The translations under genes were made by a program, and so were the position numbers. From positions 60,001-124,000 of the forward strand of contig JAQFVV010000551.1 in NCBI GenBank assembly GCA_028023455.1: a stretch of DNA of 64,000 nucleotides, written 5' to 3'. The notes beneath the pieces were generated by a model. The model searched no databases and had not been told where the DNA came from. It worked only from the letters and a program-made list of their open reading frames with translations. Within the stretch, counting starts at the first letter, position 1; every line of letters begins with the position of its first letter. Positions 23,331 to 35,908 of the stretch are shown here, in pieces. Source of the stretch: Epiperipatus broadwayi. Taxonomy: Eukaryota; Onychophora; Udeonychophora; Euonychophora; Peripatidae.

Positions 23331-25604
23331 TTTTTCATGTGTGTGATCATGTGTATCAGATGTATGAGATAGATTAGATAGTTGTAGGGAGATTGACAGT
23401 CTAGGTTCAAATTCTTTATAATTACATCTAAACTTCAGGGATATAAAGTATACATATATTTAAATATTATATATATATATATATGTCAAATCTTTCCCCT
23501 ATTTATCGAATATAGAAACTTATTATATGACATATACAAGCAACTTTTTATGTATACTGATAGAATATACTCAAAGAGTTTCTTGCCCAGAAATTATGAG
23601 ACAAGAAAAATATTAACTGATAAAATATATCTAAGGATAGTATTAAAGATCTTCAATACTAATTTCCATATTAGGTATACAGTTTTATTTACACATTAAA
23701 CAGTTTAAGTTGCTAATATTATGAAACATCACATGATCACTATATAAAACATAGAAGTGAGAGTTGAGAAAAATAAAGTTATGGGATGTTTAGATATGCT
23801 GTGACCTTTTATGAAATCAATCAGTAAGTCATTCATTTGTGGGACTAATACAGTCTTTTGACATAAAGATGCTATTGAAATTGATCTTCAGCCATCTGTA
23901 TCTATGCACAACTAATCAGCAATGATAAAACATTGTCTATCTTTTGAGTGCTTTCATATTTTCTCTTTCATATTTTTTATTCTACTATTGAACATGTCCC
24001 ATCCAATAGTTTTCTTGTTCCAACCATTTGAATTAATCATCTTGACTCCATATTCCTCTGAATCTCAGTATTTGACTTTTTCCTGTCCACCTAGTTGCTT
24101 CCATCTTTCTCCAAGACCACACTTCAAAATGCTCCAATGTTTGATAACAGCAGATAAAAGAATCTCAGCTCTATTAAAAGCTATTTACCAAACATATAAC
24201 TTAATTATTCTCTTTTATAAGTGCCACTTATTCACAAAAACACATAGTCACCTTGCCAGTTCTTTTGCAGATATCATATTTTCAATACATATTCTACATG
24301 ACCAATAGATAAAAATTTTAGAAATGATATATCTGTCCTATTCTTTCACTTTTCAATTTAATAGAGACAATGTTACCATTATTTTGTGATTATCACAATT
24401 ATTTATATATTCTATGTACTTATATAGTTACCAAATTGAAAAGCATTTTTCCCCGTTATCGATAAGGAGTTTATGATTATAAGAAATTACTACCTGATTG
24501 CCTACATATTAATGAGATGATATGAATATTTATTTTCAAATCCAGTCTTGTTTTTCTGACTGCCTTATTCTTTATAAATAAATTGAAATTATTAAACAGG
24601 TAAGAAAACAAGGTTTTTTTGTTTAGTATGACAGTAATCCTCTACTTCAAATAAACTGTCAAAAATGATCCAAATGTTTTACATTGATATCTCTAGTTAG
24701 CATTTTCCTCCTGAAACATACCTTGGACTATTAAAAAATTGTTCCACCTAACTAAATTTCTTTTTAATTATTAAATCTTAAAAACATAGGCTCAGACCTT
24801 ATTTTATAGTTTTTATAATTTATCGCATTGGGGTTTTTTTAGTATTCATTTGGATGAGCATTGAAATTTTAGACCATTCTTAAATTGAACCACCACTTAA
24901 ATTTTATAATTTTAAGGGGATCTCATCAGCACCAGAATTGAGTTATTGAGAGATTTCCAATCAAAGATTGTCTCTTCATACACCTCTTTCATATAACTCT
25001 TCTATCTTAAACTTTATTTTAAGGTATCTCATCAGCAACAGATTAAGTCATAGTGCAGTTTTCAATCAAGGGATTGCCTCTTCATACACCTCTTTCATAT
25101 AACTCTTTCATCTTAAACTTTATATATGTTGATCATTCTCAATCTTTATTTTTTAAAATATTAGAATAGAGTCTCTTCTTTATTCTTGGTTGATTATAAG
25201 TTCATTTGGAATTGAATAACTACATGAGAAGTTCTTGCAACTGGTAGATGTTAATTTATTGATATAAAACTAGTAATAAATGTAAATGGTATTTTAATTA
25301 TTGATCTGTAAGTTAATAAAATAAAAAATTGGTGAAAGTACACTTAAAAGATTCATGTAGATTTGAAGTGAATATTTAAAACATGAGCTACTGTAAAATA
25401 TCACTCACTTAGTTTAAATATATGTGCAAAAGATTAAAGAAATTCTCCAATGTCTTCTCTGTCTTTTCCAATAAAGAAATAGTAAAAGAAAATAAGTACT
25501 TTCTGGCTTTCTAATTATTATGAGTTGATATTTGTTGTTTATTTATAGGTATTTGGATACATGTGCATACATGTATTAATACATATAAAATATTTTATTA
25601 AGAA

Positions 25605-25933
25605 CATTTAAATTGATGAGTAATATTGCACTAAAAAACAAAAATAGTTTTTTTCTTCAATCATGCTTTTTGTTGTTATATTTAGCTTATCCTGCTTGGT
25701 TTGTGCAGTTGACAGAATGTCCAGCTTACAATCAGGAGATCCCAGGATTGATTCTGGTCCTCACAGGTCTGGCACTCAAACTTCTTATGAACTCCTGAGC
25801 AATAAAGTGATATGCCTTTTTATATTTATCTTGAAATAAATTCATGAACATCCATAAATTAACTAATTCAATCACTAATTTTAAATTACAATTGGTATGT
25901 AGTGCACTATTACTCATCAATTTAAATTTTATA
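25605..25933. mobile_element. MITE-like element with 27-bp inverted ends and a tRNA-like centre
   Basis: Left TTTAAATTGATGAGTAATATT and right AATAGTGCACTATTACTCAT-type ends are inverted copies over about 27 bp with few mismatches. The centre (25690-25770) reads GTTTGTGCAGTTGACAGAAT and then GGATTGATTCTGG, which loosely resembles A- and B-box spacing. It could be a SINE flanked by inverted repeats or a small DNA element. Confidence 0.5.
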
Positions 25934-26150
25934 AAATATTTTTTTATAAATTTTATTCTTTATTTTTTAATATTCAGATATTTTCTAAACAGTGTTGTTG
26001 TAGTAAAAATTAATTACAAGACTTTTTTGTTTATAAAACTGAATTTTTAATAAAGCAAGTTTTAGTTAAACAATCAAAAGAAATTAAGATTTTATCCTTC
26101 ATTTATTCTTCTTTTTATTTTAATTGCTTTTTAGTGAATTAGCCATGAAT

Positions 26151-26252
26151 GTCAAGTGTCGGTGGTCAAGTGGTCAGCACAGCTGCCTTATAAGCAGTTG
26201 TCCCAGGTTAGCAGGTTTGCTTCCCAGCCGATGCTATACACATGAAAAAAAA
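26151..26252 (+). mobile_element. tRNA-derived SINE, copy 2
   Basis: Same family as the copy at 15.6 kb: starts GTCAAGTGTC, has a B-box-like region ending TTCCCAGCCGATGCTAT, then CACATG and an A run. The centre is diverged (CTTATAAGCAG replaces CTTGCAAGCAAG). Confidence 0.7.
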
Positions 26253-27845
26253 TATATAGTTAGCTATTGTGTATCGTTGAAAACTTACTGAACCAATATC
26301 ACTGAATTTGAAATCCACCACCAACACTGTTACACTGGGCAAATAGGTAGGCAACCTTGAAATAATGCATGGTCAAATTGCATTATTATCAGTTGTTACA
26401 AAATTTGAAGATAATCTGTTTGATAGCAGCATGTTAAAATTCAGTTACAAGTTTAGCCAAATAAACAAACAGAATTTGTAGATTAAATAAAAGCATTTAA
26501 AAATAAAAAAATAAAAACAATTATTTATACAAATAATCACTAATACTACCTAGTATTATAAACTCTAAAATATTGGTTGTATTTGATATACACATACATA
26601 TATGTATTTATATTTGGTTATTTACTCATTTGATATTAAAGAAATATTAATTAACTTTAACTTGTGAAGTTAAATTATTTTCTATATTTAATGAGGCTTT
26701 GTTAACATCTGATTAAAACTGAAAGTAAACCCTCATTAATATTGCTTGTCAGATTTACTTTTGTTATATAAAAAATAAAAAAGCAAATATAAATTGATTC
26801 ATTTTTTATTTGCAAGCCAAAATTTAGCAATAAAGAGCACTGCATTGGTATAAATAAACAGTACAGGAAAATTGTATGATTTCCCTGCTTGCAATTACAC
26901 ACACGCGCGCGCACACACACACATATATAAGTATTTATGGTTATGTTTGTATGTGATAGTCTTAAGCTCTTTGCTTGAAGACAGATATAATGACTAAAGA
27001 ATGGAGTACTGCTAGTTAATAGTTTACCAATATTTGCTATTTTCTTAATTTTGTATTTAGAGCTGTGCTAAATACTTAAATTATTGATCATAATTTAATT
27101 TTAGTATGATGCTGAATTTTTAATCCATTGATGTGATCCTTAATTCCTTCTAGTTAAATAAGAACAATCATTAGAGTTTCTACTAATTTTTTTTTATACC
27201 ACAATATAATTTTAATGGGTGATTAGTCGACAGTCTTCCTTACCTTCAGTTAATTTTTTCTTCATTTATAATAAATAGAATGGAATTAAGTAGATTGTTT
27301 TAATATATATATATAAAGTAGATTGTTTTGTAATTAACTGAAAAATGATAGTAGGCAGTTTAATTGAATTAGTATCCAAATAGTGATATCACTGATCAGC
27401 ACTCCTTAACTATCCAATGTCAAGTACCAAATTATTATTAACATATGCCTTATGCTGAGTAATCAAGTCCTTTCAAAAATAATCAATTCAAAGATAATCT
27501 TCAAGATAAAAAAAATCTATTGAGGGAAAAACAGAAACAAAAATATTCTGTTTAATATTTTCTATTTAATAGTAAAGAAATTGCAAACATGCTTTAAAAA
27601 ATACATGCTAAAAAAAGTAAAAGAAAAAATGTAATATTTTAAGATCTGTAATAATAGTTTTTTTATATATAAAAAAAGTTTTATTTCCCAGGATTGATTC
27701 AGTCCAGACTGTAGTTTAAAAATAAATAAATGATTATGATGATAATAATAATGATAACAACAACAATCATAGAACTAGAACAAAGAATATTAAAACAGTG
27801 AATATATATATATATATTATTAAGATATAAAGGAAAAAGATTATA
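26253..27845. other. No gene seen
   Basis: AT-rich intronic sequence with short (TA)n tracts and a (CA)n run. No reading frame with a motif I know. Confidence 0.6.
26895..26930. repeat. (CA)n microsatellite with CG interruptions
   Basis: ACACACACGCGCGCGCACACAC followed by ATATAT. Confidence 0.85.
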
Positions 27846-27850
27846 TATAT

Positions 27851-30800
27851 TGTACAAGGTGCATTTGGAAGAATATCCGGAGTACTCTATTTGCTAGGTT
27901 TAACTGGGTTTAAACCTTATTTATCATAATTTTATATTATAAATATTATGTGAATTGACCAGCCCTTCAAGCAGAGGGGAGAATACCATCGATCAATGGT
28001 ACCCACAATTAGACTGACTATGCAACACAGAACACGATCACATTTCCAGAACGTGGCTCACCACAATGGCTAGATTCAAACCCCTACTATCCAAGCACTT
28101 TATTTGTTTTGAGGTAAGCCTCATGCACCAGCTAGTTATGAGAGCTAATGTGTTTGAACAGTAGGCCCATAATCCAGTGCTCGAAATATCCCATGACTAG
28201 CTCAATCAAAAGAATAATCTAACACATTATTGTTTTAATTAGTGGTAAAGAATTGACTGGCAAATATTAAATTTTAAAGATAACTTATTTTTAAATAAGT
28301 ACCTATTATCCTAATTTTTAACTACTTTTATAGAAACTTAATTAAATTAAACAATGATAATTACATTAACTTATTTTTAAATAAGTACCTATTATCCTAA
28401 TTTTAACTACTTTTATAGAAACTTAATTAAATTAAACAATGATAATTACATATAATGACCACACACATTCTTAATTCATACACTAGAATATCATATAACA
28501 AAGCATTAAATAATATTTGACATTTAAAAACATGCACATCAGTAGTTCTTTATGCATGCTATAGAGTTCATTATTAATTGACTCTGGGAGGCTTCAAATT
28601 ATTGCAATGGTTACATCAATTAGAAATGGAAATAATAAAAGTTGCTCATTACCTATTGAAGCTATACATATATACACATGGAATATATATATATATGTTT
28701 GCTTCACCATTCACTGTGGTTTAGCTAAAGACCCTGAGTTCAATCACAATGAATGTAGACTAAATTTAAAGTAGGAAAAAATTTACGGAATGTTCTTTTC
28801 GTTTTAGAAAATAAAATGAAAAGATTTTATTTTAGATAAAGAAATAAAATTTCTAGAACTTATTAGAGAAGAAAGATTAATTAGATAAAAATAATAATTA
28901 ATTAAAAAAAGACTGTAATTAAAAATAAAATAGAGAACAATGGGGATTGGAATGCAAGATGGTTAACAAGTTGGGTAGATAGAAAAAGAACAGTTTAGTT
29001 TTCTGTGTGGCCTTTGCCTGGCTCAGTTCAACCACTAGGACTGAAAAATAGCACAAGATATTTTAGTGAAGAAGAAATATAGTTTACCTGTGGGAAAGAG
29101 CCCCCACAACTAAGAGTATATTAGCTCCTGCTGTAGAGTTTGGAACCACAAACATTCAAAGAAACTTAAAGAATTTTCAGGTGCTATCATGGAAATGGTG
29201 GAGTAGATTTCTCTCTCGTCGGTTTCCTGTTTTTGCTGGAGCTGGAAAGGTATAATATCAAAATGTAGAGTTGGTGCTAGAAAATTTTCTTGCCTTATCA
29301 AATGCCTGCTGCCAGTCATGGATAATGAAGGACTAAAATCAAAACAAGCCGTTACTTGTGTAGTGCACTGGAATCTCCATAAGACTATCTAATTAAAGAT
29401 GTATGCATTTCAAAAATTACTGGTAATATAAATTTTGCATTAGTGTTTGGTTTATTTTAAAATATTATCCTCAACAAAACGTATACATACATTTAGTTCT
29501 TTTATATATATATTTGTGTGATTTAATTAGTTTTAAAACATTTTATTAAAAAACAGAATAATAAAATATTCTGTCATTTGTTTTATATATATATATACAA
29601 GGTATTTTACCTTGGCAGAAGTGCAAAAGTCATTCTAAATTAGATTAATGTTTTTGTTTTATTTTGTTGTAAAGGAAATCAGCAGATCATTCTTATTTCA
29701 GTTTACTTAAAGAAAAAGCAAAATAATTGAAACTAAACTCAGCTTATAGTTTTCTTTTTTTTTTTGGTTTCACATTTTGCTTTTTCAATCTGAATTGGAA
29801 TTGCATGTGTGCATATATGTAGTCATATAATTGGGGTGAAATGATTGAAATAACATGTATATTTAAGTGGGAGAGAGAGTGTTTATATAATCAAGAAACA
29901 TTAAAGAAGTTTCATTAACAGAGATGGGTAGAGTTGGTTAAATGGAGTTCTCATATCCTCTTTATTAAGCCACTAGTAAACATATATATCTAAACGATTA
30001 TGTAAAGATCGATAATATAAGGGGATTTCTTTTTAATCTAAATTTTTACTTCAGTTTTGTGAGAGCTTTGTGTCATGAGAATAAAGATATTAGTATTTAA
30101 TTTCAGGTTTGATTTTAAAAAAAAAACAGATTATTATTCCATCTTAATTTTTCATGTATTACTTGGGGAGTCGGAATTATCTTTATAAATTGTGTCTTAT
30201 TTCAATCTCCATATTGGTGGTCTTATCTTACGGATGTCTTCGGATAAGATTCCGGAAATCATTAGGCGTAAAACCTATTAGTGACTGGACATAAGCGTTA
30301 TGCTCCATTCTGAACTCGGATCATGCTCTGCAAACAAGTTCCTTCTCACCCCACTATATTTTAAGGTCAGAGCGCTATCCAGCCTCATTTCATTCTACAT
30401 TCCTCATAGAGAGAAATAATCTCTGGAAATCTGCCTGTCAAGAAAAGGAGAAAAACAACAAATCTCTGAGTAATACATTTAGTTAATACATTTGTTTTAT
30501 TAAGCCTATCTTCTATGCTCAAAGCACTACACAGAGAAACCTGATGATGTGGGTGATGTAAAAAAGGGAAAGAAAAAGAAAGGGGGTTCAAATTTAAGTT
30601 ACCGGCTGTGATTTTATTACAGCTCCAAAACATCTATTTAACAAGTAATTTGTTTGTTTTGATTTTTCTTTCTTTCTCTGCCACCTCTGAATGATCCCTT
30701 TTACTCTCTTCCAAAAATCATTTATCCCATGCCAAGTAAATGTAATATAATTTTGTGAACTAAAACCAATGTTTACTGCCTATCTGTAGTTATTGTCAGG

Positions 30801-32175
30801 CCATTGATGCTCTCAGGTAGACCGAGAAGTCAATGACCACCTCTTTAGATAGTGATCTTGTGTTTCTCTTTTGTATATAATAAACTTTAATTCTTTTGTG
30901 AACAATAAATCTTTTTTTTTATTTTTAATACATTCACTTACCACTTATTGTTATTTGTAAATTCCTCCTTCGAGTTTTATCTTTCCCTGACCACCGGGCA
31001 TACATTGAGAAGAAATTCTAGTGAGGTTTTGGGGAGTAAGTTGCTTAGTGGCAATCTGGAGGACTAGGTGAGGTTCAAACCCCCTCAACCTGCATCTCTA
31101 GATTGGGTTAAAGCAGCTCCACTTTTCATACCATTACACTATAGGATTTGAACATGGACTTCTTGCTGGCTGTTACTTCATGTGAAAATATTTCCAACCA
31201 GTTGGATTTGAGGTTTTTCTTTTGGAGGTTTAATGCTTAGTATTCCATGGCATTATTCTTTAAGACAGTTAAACATTCCTGGCAATTTTTCAAGTTGTTA
31301 AGCAGGCATCACTTTTACTGAGCAAATTGTTGTTTCATTGGACTCAGGTTTGGAGAAAAGTCATATGATTCCAGTGGCTGTTAGTGCTGCATGGCCTTTA
31401 TTAGCAAATGCATGAGAAGACTGACTGAGAACTGATTGGGTAACTGCACTGATCTGATTGTGATCTCAACCACCTGGTTGATGAAAATCTGGACTATTTA
31501 TATGATGACCTGTTGTCACTTTGGTAATTGGTTTTTATGTCCACCAGTTATATTTGTTGTTGAAGTTCCTCCACTGTTTTTGAATACATTTCTTAGATAA
31601 GCTTTTGATTACATGTTTTCATTTGGTAACCATTGCAAATATGTTGTTTTGTGGATTTTAAATTCATAGCCATTGCAAATTCTGTGTTTATATCTTTTAT
31701 GATTATATATTTTTTAACTTTCATTTATTCCTTAACATTGAACACACACATATTTATTTTATCAATCATTCGCTATTTATGCACATGTATATTTTATTCT
31801 AATAAATAATTTAAACAAAAGAGATTCCTTTTTTTTTCTTTAATAATTTAAACAGAAAGAGAAATATATTTAATTTTATGTAAAGGATTCATATCTTAAG
31901 CTTTTAGTTTTCTTTTGAGTTATATTTTCTACCCCCTTCCAATTAATTAATTGTAACTTTTATTTTGAACCACTAATAATAGAAAAAAAAACTCTTTAGA
32001 CTTTTATTCTATTTTTTTTATTGAACTGTATTTTATTTAGACTACTAAAAACTCTTTAGATTTTTATAACAACAATCTCTCAAACTGAAACCTTCGCATT
32101 ATTTATGATAATTTTATTTTAATATTTTTTTAAACAAAAATTTCATGTAGATCGCTTTTTTTCATAAGCGGTACA
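27851..32175 (-). repeat. Left long terminal repeat (interrupted)
   Basis: Matches 34064-35908 in two blocks, 27851-28656 and about 31140-32175, almost base for base over long stretches. The extra material between the blocks is the nested insertion. Without it the length is close to 1.84 kb, the size of the right repeat. Confidence 0.75.
28657..31131. mobile_element. Insertion of about 2.5 kb inside the left LTR, unclassified
   Basis: Absent from the right LTR, where CATTACCTATAGGATTTG is continuous. The insert is flanked by CATTACCTAT (28647-28656) and CATTACACTAT (31132-31142), a plausible 10-bp target duplication. It has no inverted ends that I can see and no coding motif. A GC-richer part lies at 30180-30420 and tRNA-like B-box strings at about 28735 and 31070. 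Confidence 0.6.
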
Positions 32176-33404
32176 TTAAACTGCCCTCTGTTTGAGAGTA
32201 AAATTGCATCTCTTGACCATTTAATCTCTGACAACTTTAATTATTAAATTTGAAATATTGGCATGAATTTTTATTTTTCTAAGTTTACATTCTTTCTCTA
32301 AACAATACATGCTGAGGTCAATCTATTTTGACTACGCTTTCTTCCTTTTATGCTGACAACATTGCTTCCAATGATCCTGTACTAGATGACGGCCTCTGGG
32401 ACAGCACTATATTTTTTGATACAGAGATTTTTAATGACACAGACACAGAGTTGCTGGCTTACACTGACTTATTCATACTTGACATGAAGCTTCATATGCC
32501 AGATTTCTACCGGACCTTCTAAAGAAAAGGTTACTGCAAATGGCAGGATTCATCTCCTGTCCACTTCAACTTATGCTTTAGAAACAAAATATGAAATACA
32601 CGAAATATGGGGACTCTCCTTCAAAAAAGTGATTTGCGGCTTACTCTGGTTGTTCCCAGTGCATATTTTTAAAGAGGATGGGGACTTTCCCCTGGGAAGT
32701 GATCACTGACAATCCATTATGGGTGCTGATTTCATCCAGCTAACTGCTTTAACTTTTCCTAAAACTTATTTCTAGACTTTCCACCTTCCTTTCAATTAAT
32801 TACAATCTTGTATACATTCCTAACTTAGATTTGCATTTATATTATTTATTAATTGTACAATATTATTTTTTAAACCATTTCTTTAACTTGCTATTTTATT
32901 TTCATTACAATTCATCCTTTATTATTTTTCTACAGATATTTTATTTATTTATTTAACTTGATTACTTTAATTAAACCATTTATTTAACTTCCTTTTATTA
33001 ACCTGCGTGTCTTCAAATAAACTTTTATTCTATTACACTACTTTATTATTTTTCTACAGATATATTATACTTATTTACCCTGATTTTATTCTATGTATTT
33101 CCACTATTTTATTCATTTATTAAAAATCCTGCAAACTGTGAATATTTTTTCCTGCTTTTTCTCTTTGTTCTAAATCTATGTTTAAAATGAAAATGAACAT
33201 TTGCTTTAACCTCTTTATTTTTACTTCCTTGTGAAAACTCATTTCCATTATATTCTACCGATATTATTTTCATTTCCAAGTTACTATACTTAATGCTATC
33301 TTGTTCTAGTATCTCTTGATCTACACTTTCTAATTCATTCTTCCCTACTTACATCTCGTACCAACTCAACTTCCTTTCCTCTTTCCTGACTTTCTTTAGT
33401 TAAA
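32176..33404. other. Interior of the LTR element, no recognised coding domain
   Basis: The part at 32300-32770 is less AT-rich and includes a 64-codon plus-strand frame (32328-32522) with an acidic N-terminal half. I do not recognise it in any frame. The rest is T- and A-rich. Confidence 0.5.
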
Positions 33405-33711
33405 TATAACTCTATGATTTGTTGGGTTTCCCTACCTTTCCTGTTATCTCACATCTCATTTTTCTTATTTCTCTAATTTCCACTCTGAGTTCACTAATTT
33501 CTCCCTTCAATTCTGCTTTGAGTTCTAGCTGACCTTGCTTGATTTCTCATATTTCTGCTTTGAACTCTTGCTGACTTTGCTTGCTTTCTTGCATTTCTGT
33601 CATCATATTCATCATCATTTCCATCAGCATTTGTGTCTCAGATATCTCTTCTTTCTCTTTATCTATTATTTGGGGATTTTTAAAAAATATTGGGCTTTCT
33701 TCCAGCTCCAT
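33405..33711 (-). pseudogene. Coiled-coil gag-like remnant of the LTR element
   Basis: The minus-strand frame starts MELEESPIFFKNPQIIDKEK and continues with a Met/Gln/Glu-rich helix and heptad-like ELKAELKGEISELRVEIREI. One in-frame stop interrupts it. Long charged coiled coils at the start of an LTR interior are common in gag proteins, but no zinc knuckle or capsid domain is visible, so the name is an inference. Confidence 0.4.
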
Positions 33712-34063
33712 TTTCAAAAATTTCAATTTGTTTATAAATTAACGCTTTTGTTTAAAACAATTTAAATACTAACTGTTTATTTATTTTGTTAAACGGAACA
33801 TACAACTGACTCTACTCCCTTGTCCTTTTTCTTTAACTGTTCTTAATGCCTTAACTCTGCCCAAAATATCTCACTGTCTTTACTTTCTCTCTTTTCATTT
33901 AAAGAAAAAAAATTGTTTCGGTCAATTCTTTATTTAAATTATACCACTTTAAAATACAATTACGCAATTTAGCATTTCTTTGAATTTTTATTTTCAAACA
34001 GTAAAACAAATATTTAATTACTGTCATTTCTGGTAGTTCTGCCCTATGTTGGGTGCAGTTAAT

Positions 34064-35908
34064 TGTACCAGGTCTATACAGATGAATATCCAGAGTACTC
34101 TATTTGCTGTGTTTAACTGGATTTAAACCTTATTTGTCATAATTTTATATTATAAATATTACGTGAGCAGACAGGTCCTTCAAGCATAAGGGAGAATACC
34201 ATTGATAGTAGAGCTATCAATGATAACCATGATCAGACTGAGCTATGCAATGCATAACACAACCACATTTTCAGACTGTGGCCCACCACAACTGCCAGAT
34301 TCAAACCCCTACTATCCAAGCACTTTATTTGTTTTGAGGTAAACCTCAAGCACCATCTAGTTATGAGAACTAATGTGTTTGGACAGTAGGCCCATAATCC
34401 AGTGCTCGAAATATCCCATGACTAGCTCAATCAAAACAATAATCTAACACATTATTGTTTTAATTAGTGGTAAAGAATTGACTGGCAAATATTAAATTTT
34501 AAAGATAACTTATTTTTAAATAAGTACCTATTATCCTAATTTTTAACTACTTTTATAGAAACTTAATTAAATTAAACAATGATAATTACATTAACTTATT
34601 TTTAAATAAGTACCTATTATCCTAATTTTAACTACTTTTATAGAAACTTAATTAAATTAAACAATGATAATTACATATAATGACCACACACATTCTTAAT
34701 TCATACACTAGAATATCATATAACAAAGCATTAAATAATATTTGACATTTAAAAATATGCACATCAGTAGTTCTTTATGCATGCTATAGAGTTCATTATT
34801 AATTGACTCTGGGAGGTTTCAAATTATTGCAAGGGCTACATCAATTAGAAATGGAAATAATAAAAGTTACTCATTACCTATAGGATTTGAATGTGGACTT
34901 CTTGTTAGTTGTTACTTCATGTGAAAATATTTCCAACCAGTTGGATTTGAGGTTTTTTCTTGTGGAGGTTTAATGTTTAGTATTCCATGGCATTATTCTT
35001 TAAGACAGTTAAACATTCCTGGTGAATTTTCAAGTTATTAAGCAGGCATCACTTTTACCAGGCAAATTGCTGTTTCATTGGACTCAGGCTTGGAGAAAAG
35101 TTGTATGATTCCAGTGGCTGTTAGCACTGCATGGCCTTTATTAACAAATGCATGAGAAGACTGACTGAGAACTGATTGAGTAACTGCATTGATCTGATAA
35201 CTGCCTGAATGATGAAAATCTGGACTATTTACATGATGACCTGTTGTCACTTTGGTAATTGGTTTTATGTCTGCCAGCTATATTTGTTGTTGAAGTTCCT
35301 CCACTGTTTTTGAATACATTCCTTAGATAAGCTTTTGATTATGCATTTTCATTTCATATCCATTGCAAATTTGTTGTTTTGTGGATTTTTAATTCATAGC
35401 CATTGCAAATTCTGTGTTTATATCTTTTATGATTATATATTTTTTAACTTTTATTTATTCCTTAACATTGAACACACACATATTTATTTTATCAATCATT
35501 CACTATTTATGCACATGTATATTTTATTCTAATAAATAATTTAAATGAAAGAGATTTTTTTTCTTTAATAATTTAAAGGGAAAGAGGGATATTTTAAATT
35601 TTATGTAAAGGATTCATATCTTAAGCTTTTAGTTTTCTTTTAAGTTATATTTTCTACCTCCTTCCAATTAATTAATTGTAACTTTTATTTCAAACTACTA
35701 ATAACAGAAAAAAAAAAACTCTTTAGACTTTTATTCTGACTATTTTCTTTTATCAAACTGTATTTTATTTAGAGTACTAAAAATTCTTTAGATTTTTATA
35801 AACAACAATCTCTCAAACTGAAACCTTCACATTATTTATGATAATTTTATTTTAATAATTTTTTAAACAAAAATGTCACGTGGATCACTTTTTTTCATAA
35901 GTGGTACA
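34064..35908 (-). repeat. Right long terminal repeat (1845 bp)
   Basis: Uninterrupted copy from TGTACCAGG to GTGGTACA. It contains an 86-bp tandem duplication (about 34506-34677) that is also present in the left repeat (28282-28453), so that duplication predates this insertion. Confidence 0.78.

Larger units (their letters stand above)
22305..23430. mobile_element. Family B repeat, large inverted pair (palindrome)
   Basis: An antisense copy (22305 to about 22995, interrupted by a hairpin MITE) faces a sense copy (about 23020-23430). The arms pair around a short spacer near 23005. The outer ends read GGGGATTTGAACCCAGAG and its diverged complement near GTTCAAATTC, a B-box-like tRNA signature. 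Each arm holds a hammerhead-like motif. No coding capacity. Confidence 0.7.
27851..35908 (-). mobile_element. LTR-type retroelement, about 8 kb, internally deleted
   Basis: Two long direct repeats that start TGTAC and end GTACA (TG...CA) frame a 1.9-kb interior. The outer flanks share ATATAT (27845-27850 and 35909-35914), a possible target duplication within a low-complexity run. The interior keeps only a coiled-coil gag-like frame on the minus strand; protease, reverse transcriptase and integrase are absent. The left repeat holds a later 2.5-kb insertion. Orientation is inferred from the gag-like frame. Primer-binding and polypurine sites are not convincing. Confidence 0.65.

Noticed and set aside
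32328-32522. 64-codon acidic open frame in the LTR interior
   Set aside because: No domain, no splice context and no support from the minus-strand orientation of the element. Kept only as an unexplained stretch.
27851-35908. DNA transposon with TTGTACCA/TGGTACAA inverted ends for the 34-36 kb copy
   Set aside because: The same ends also fit TG...CA LTR boundaries, the two copies are in direct orientation around a gag-like frame, and the second copy does not have the perfect inverted ends.
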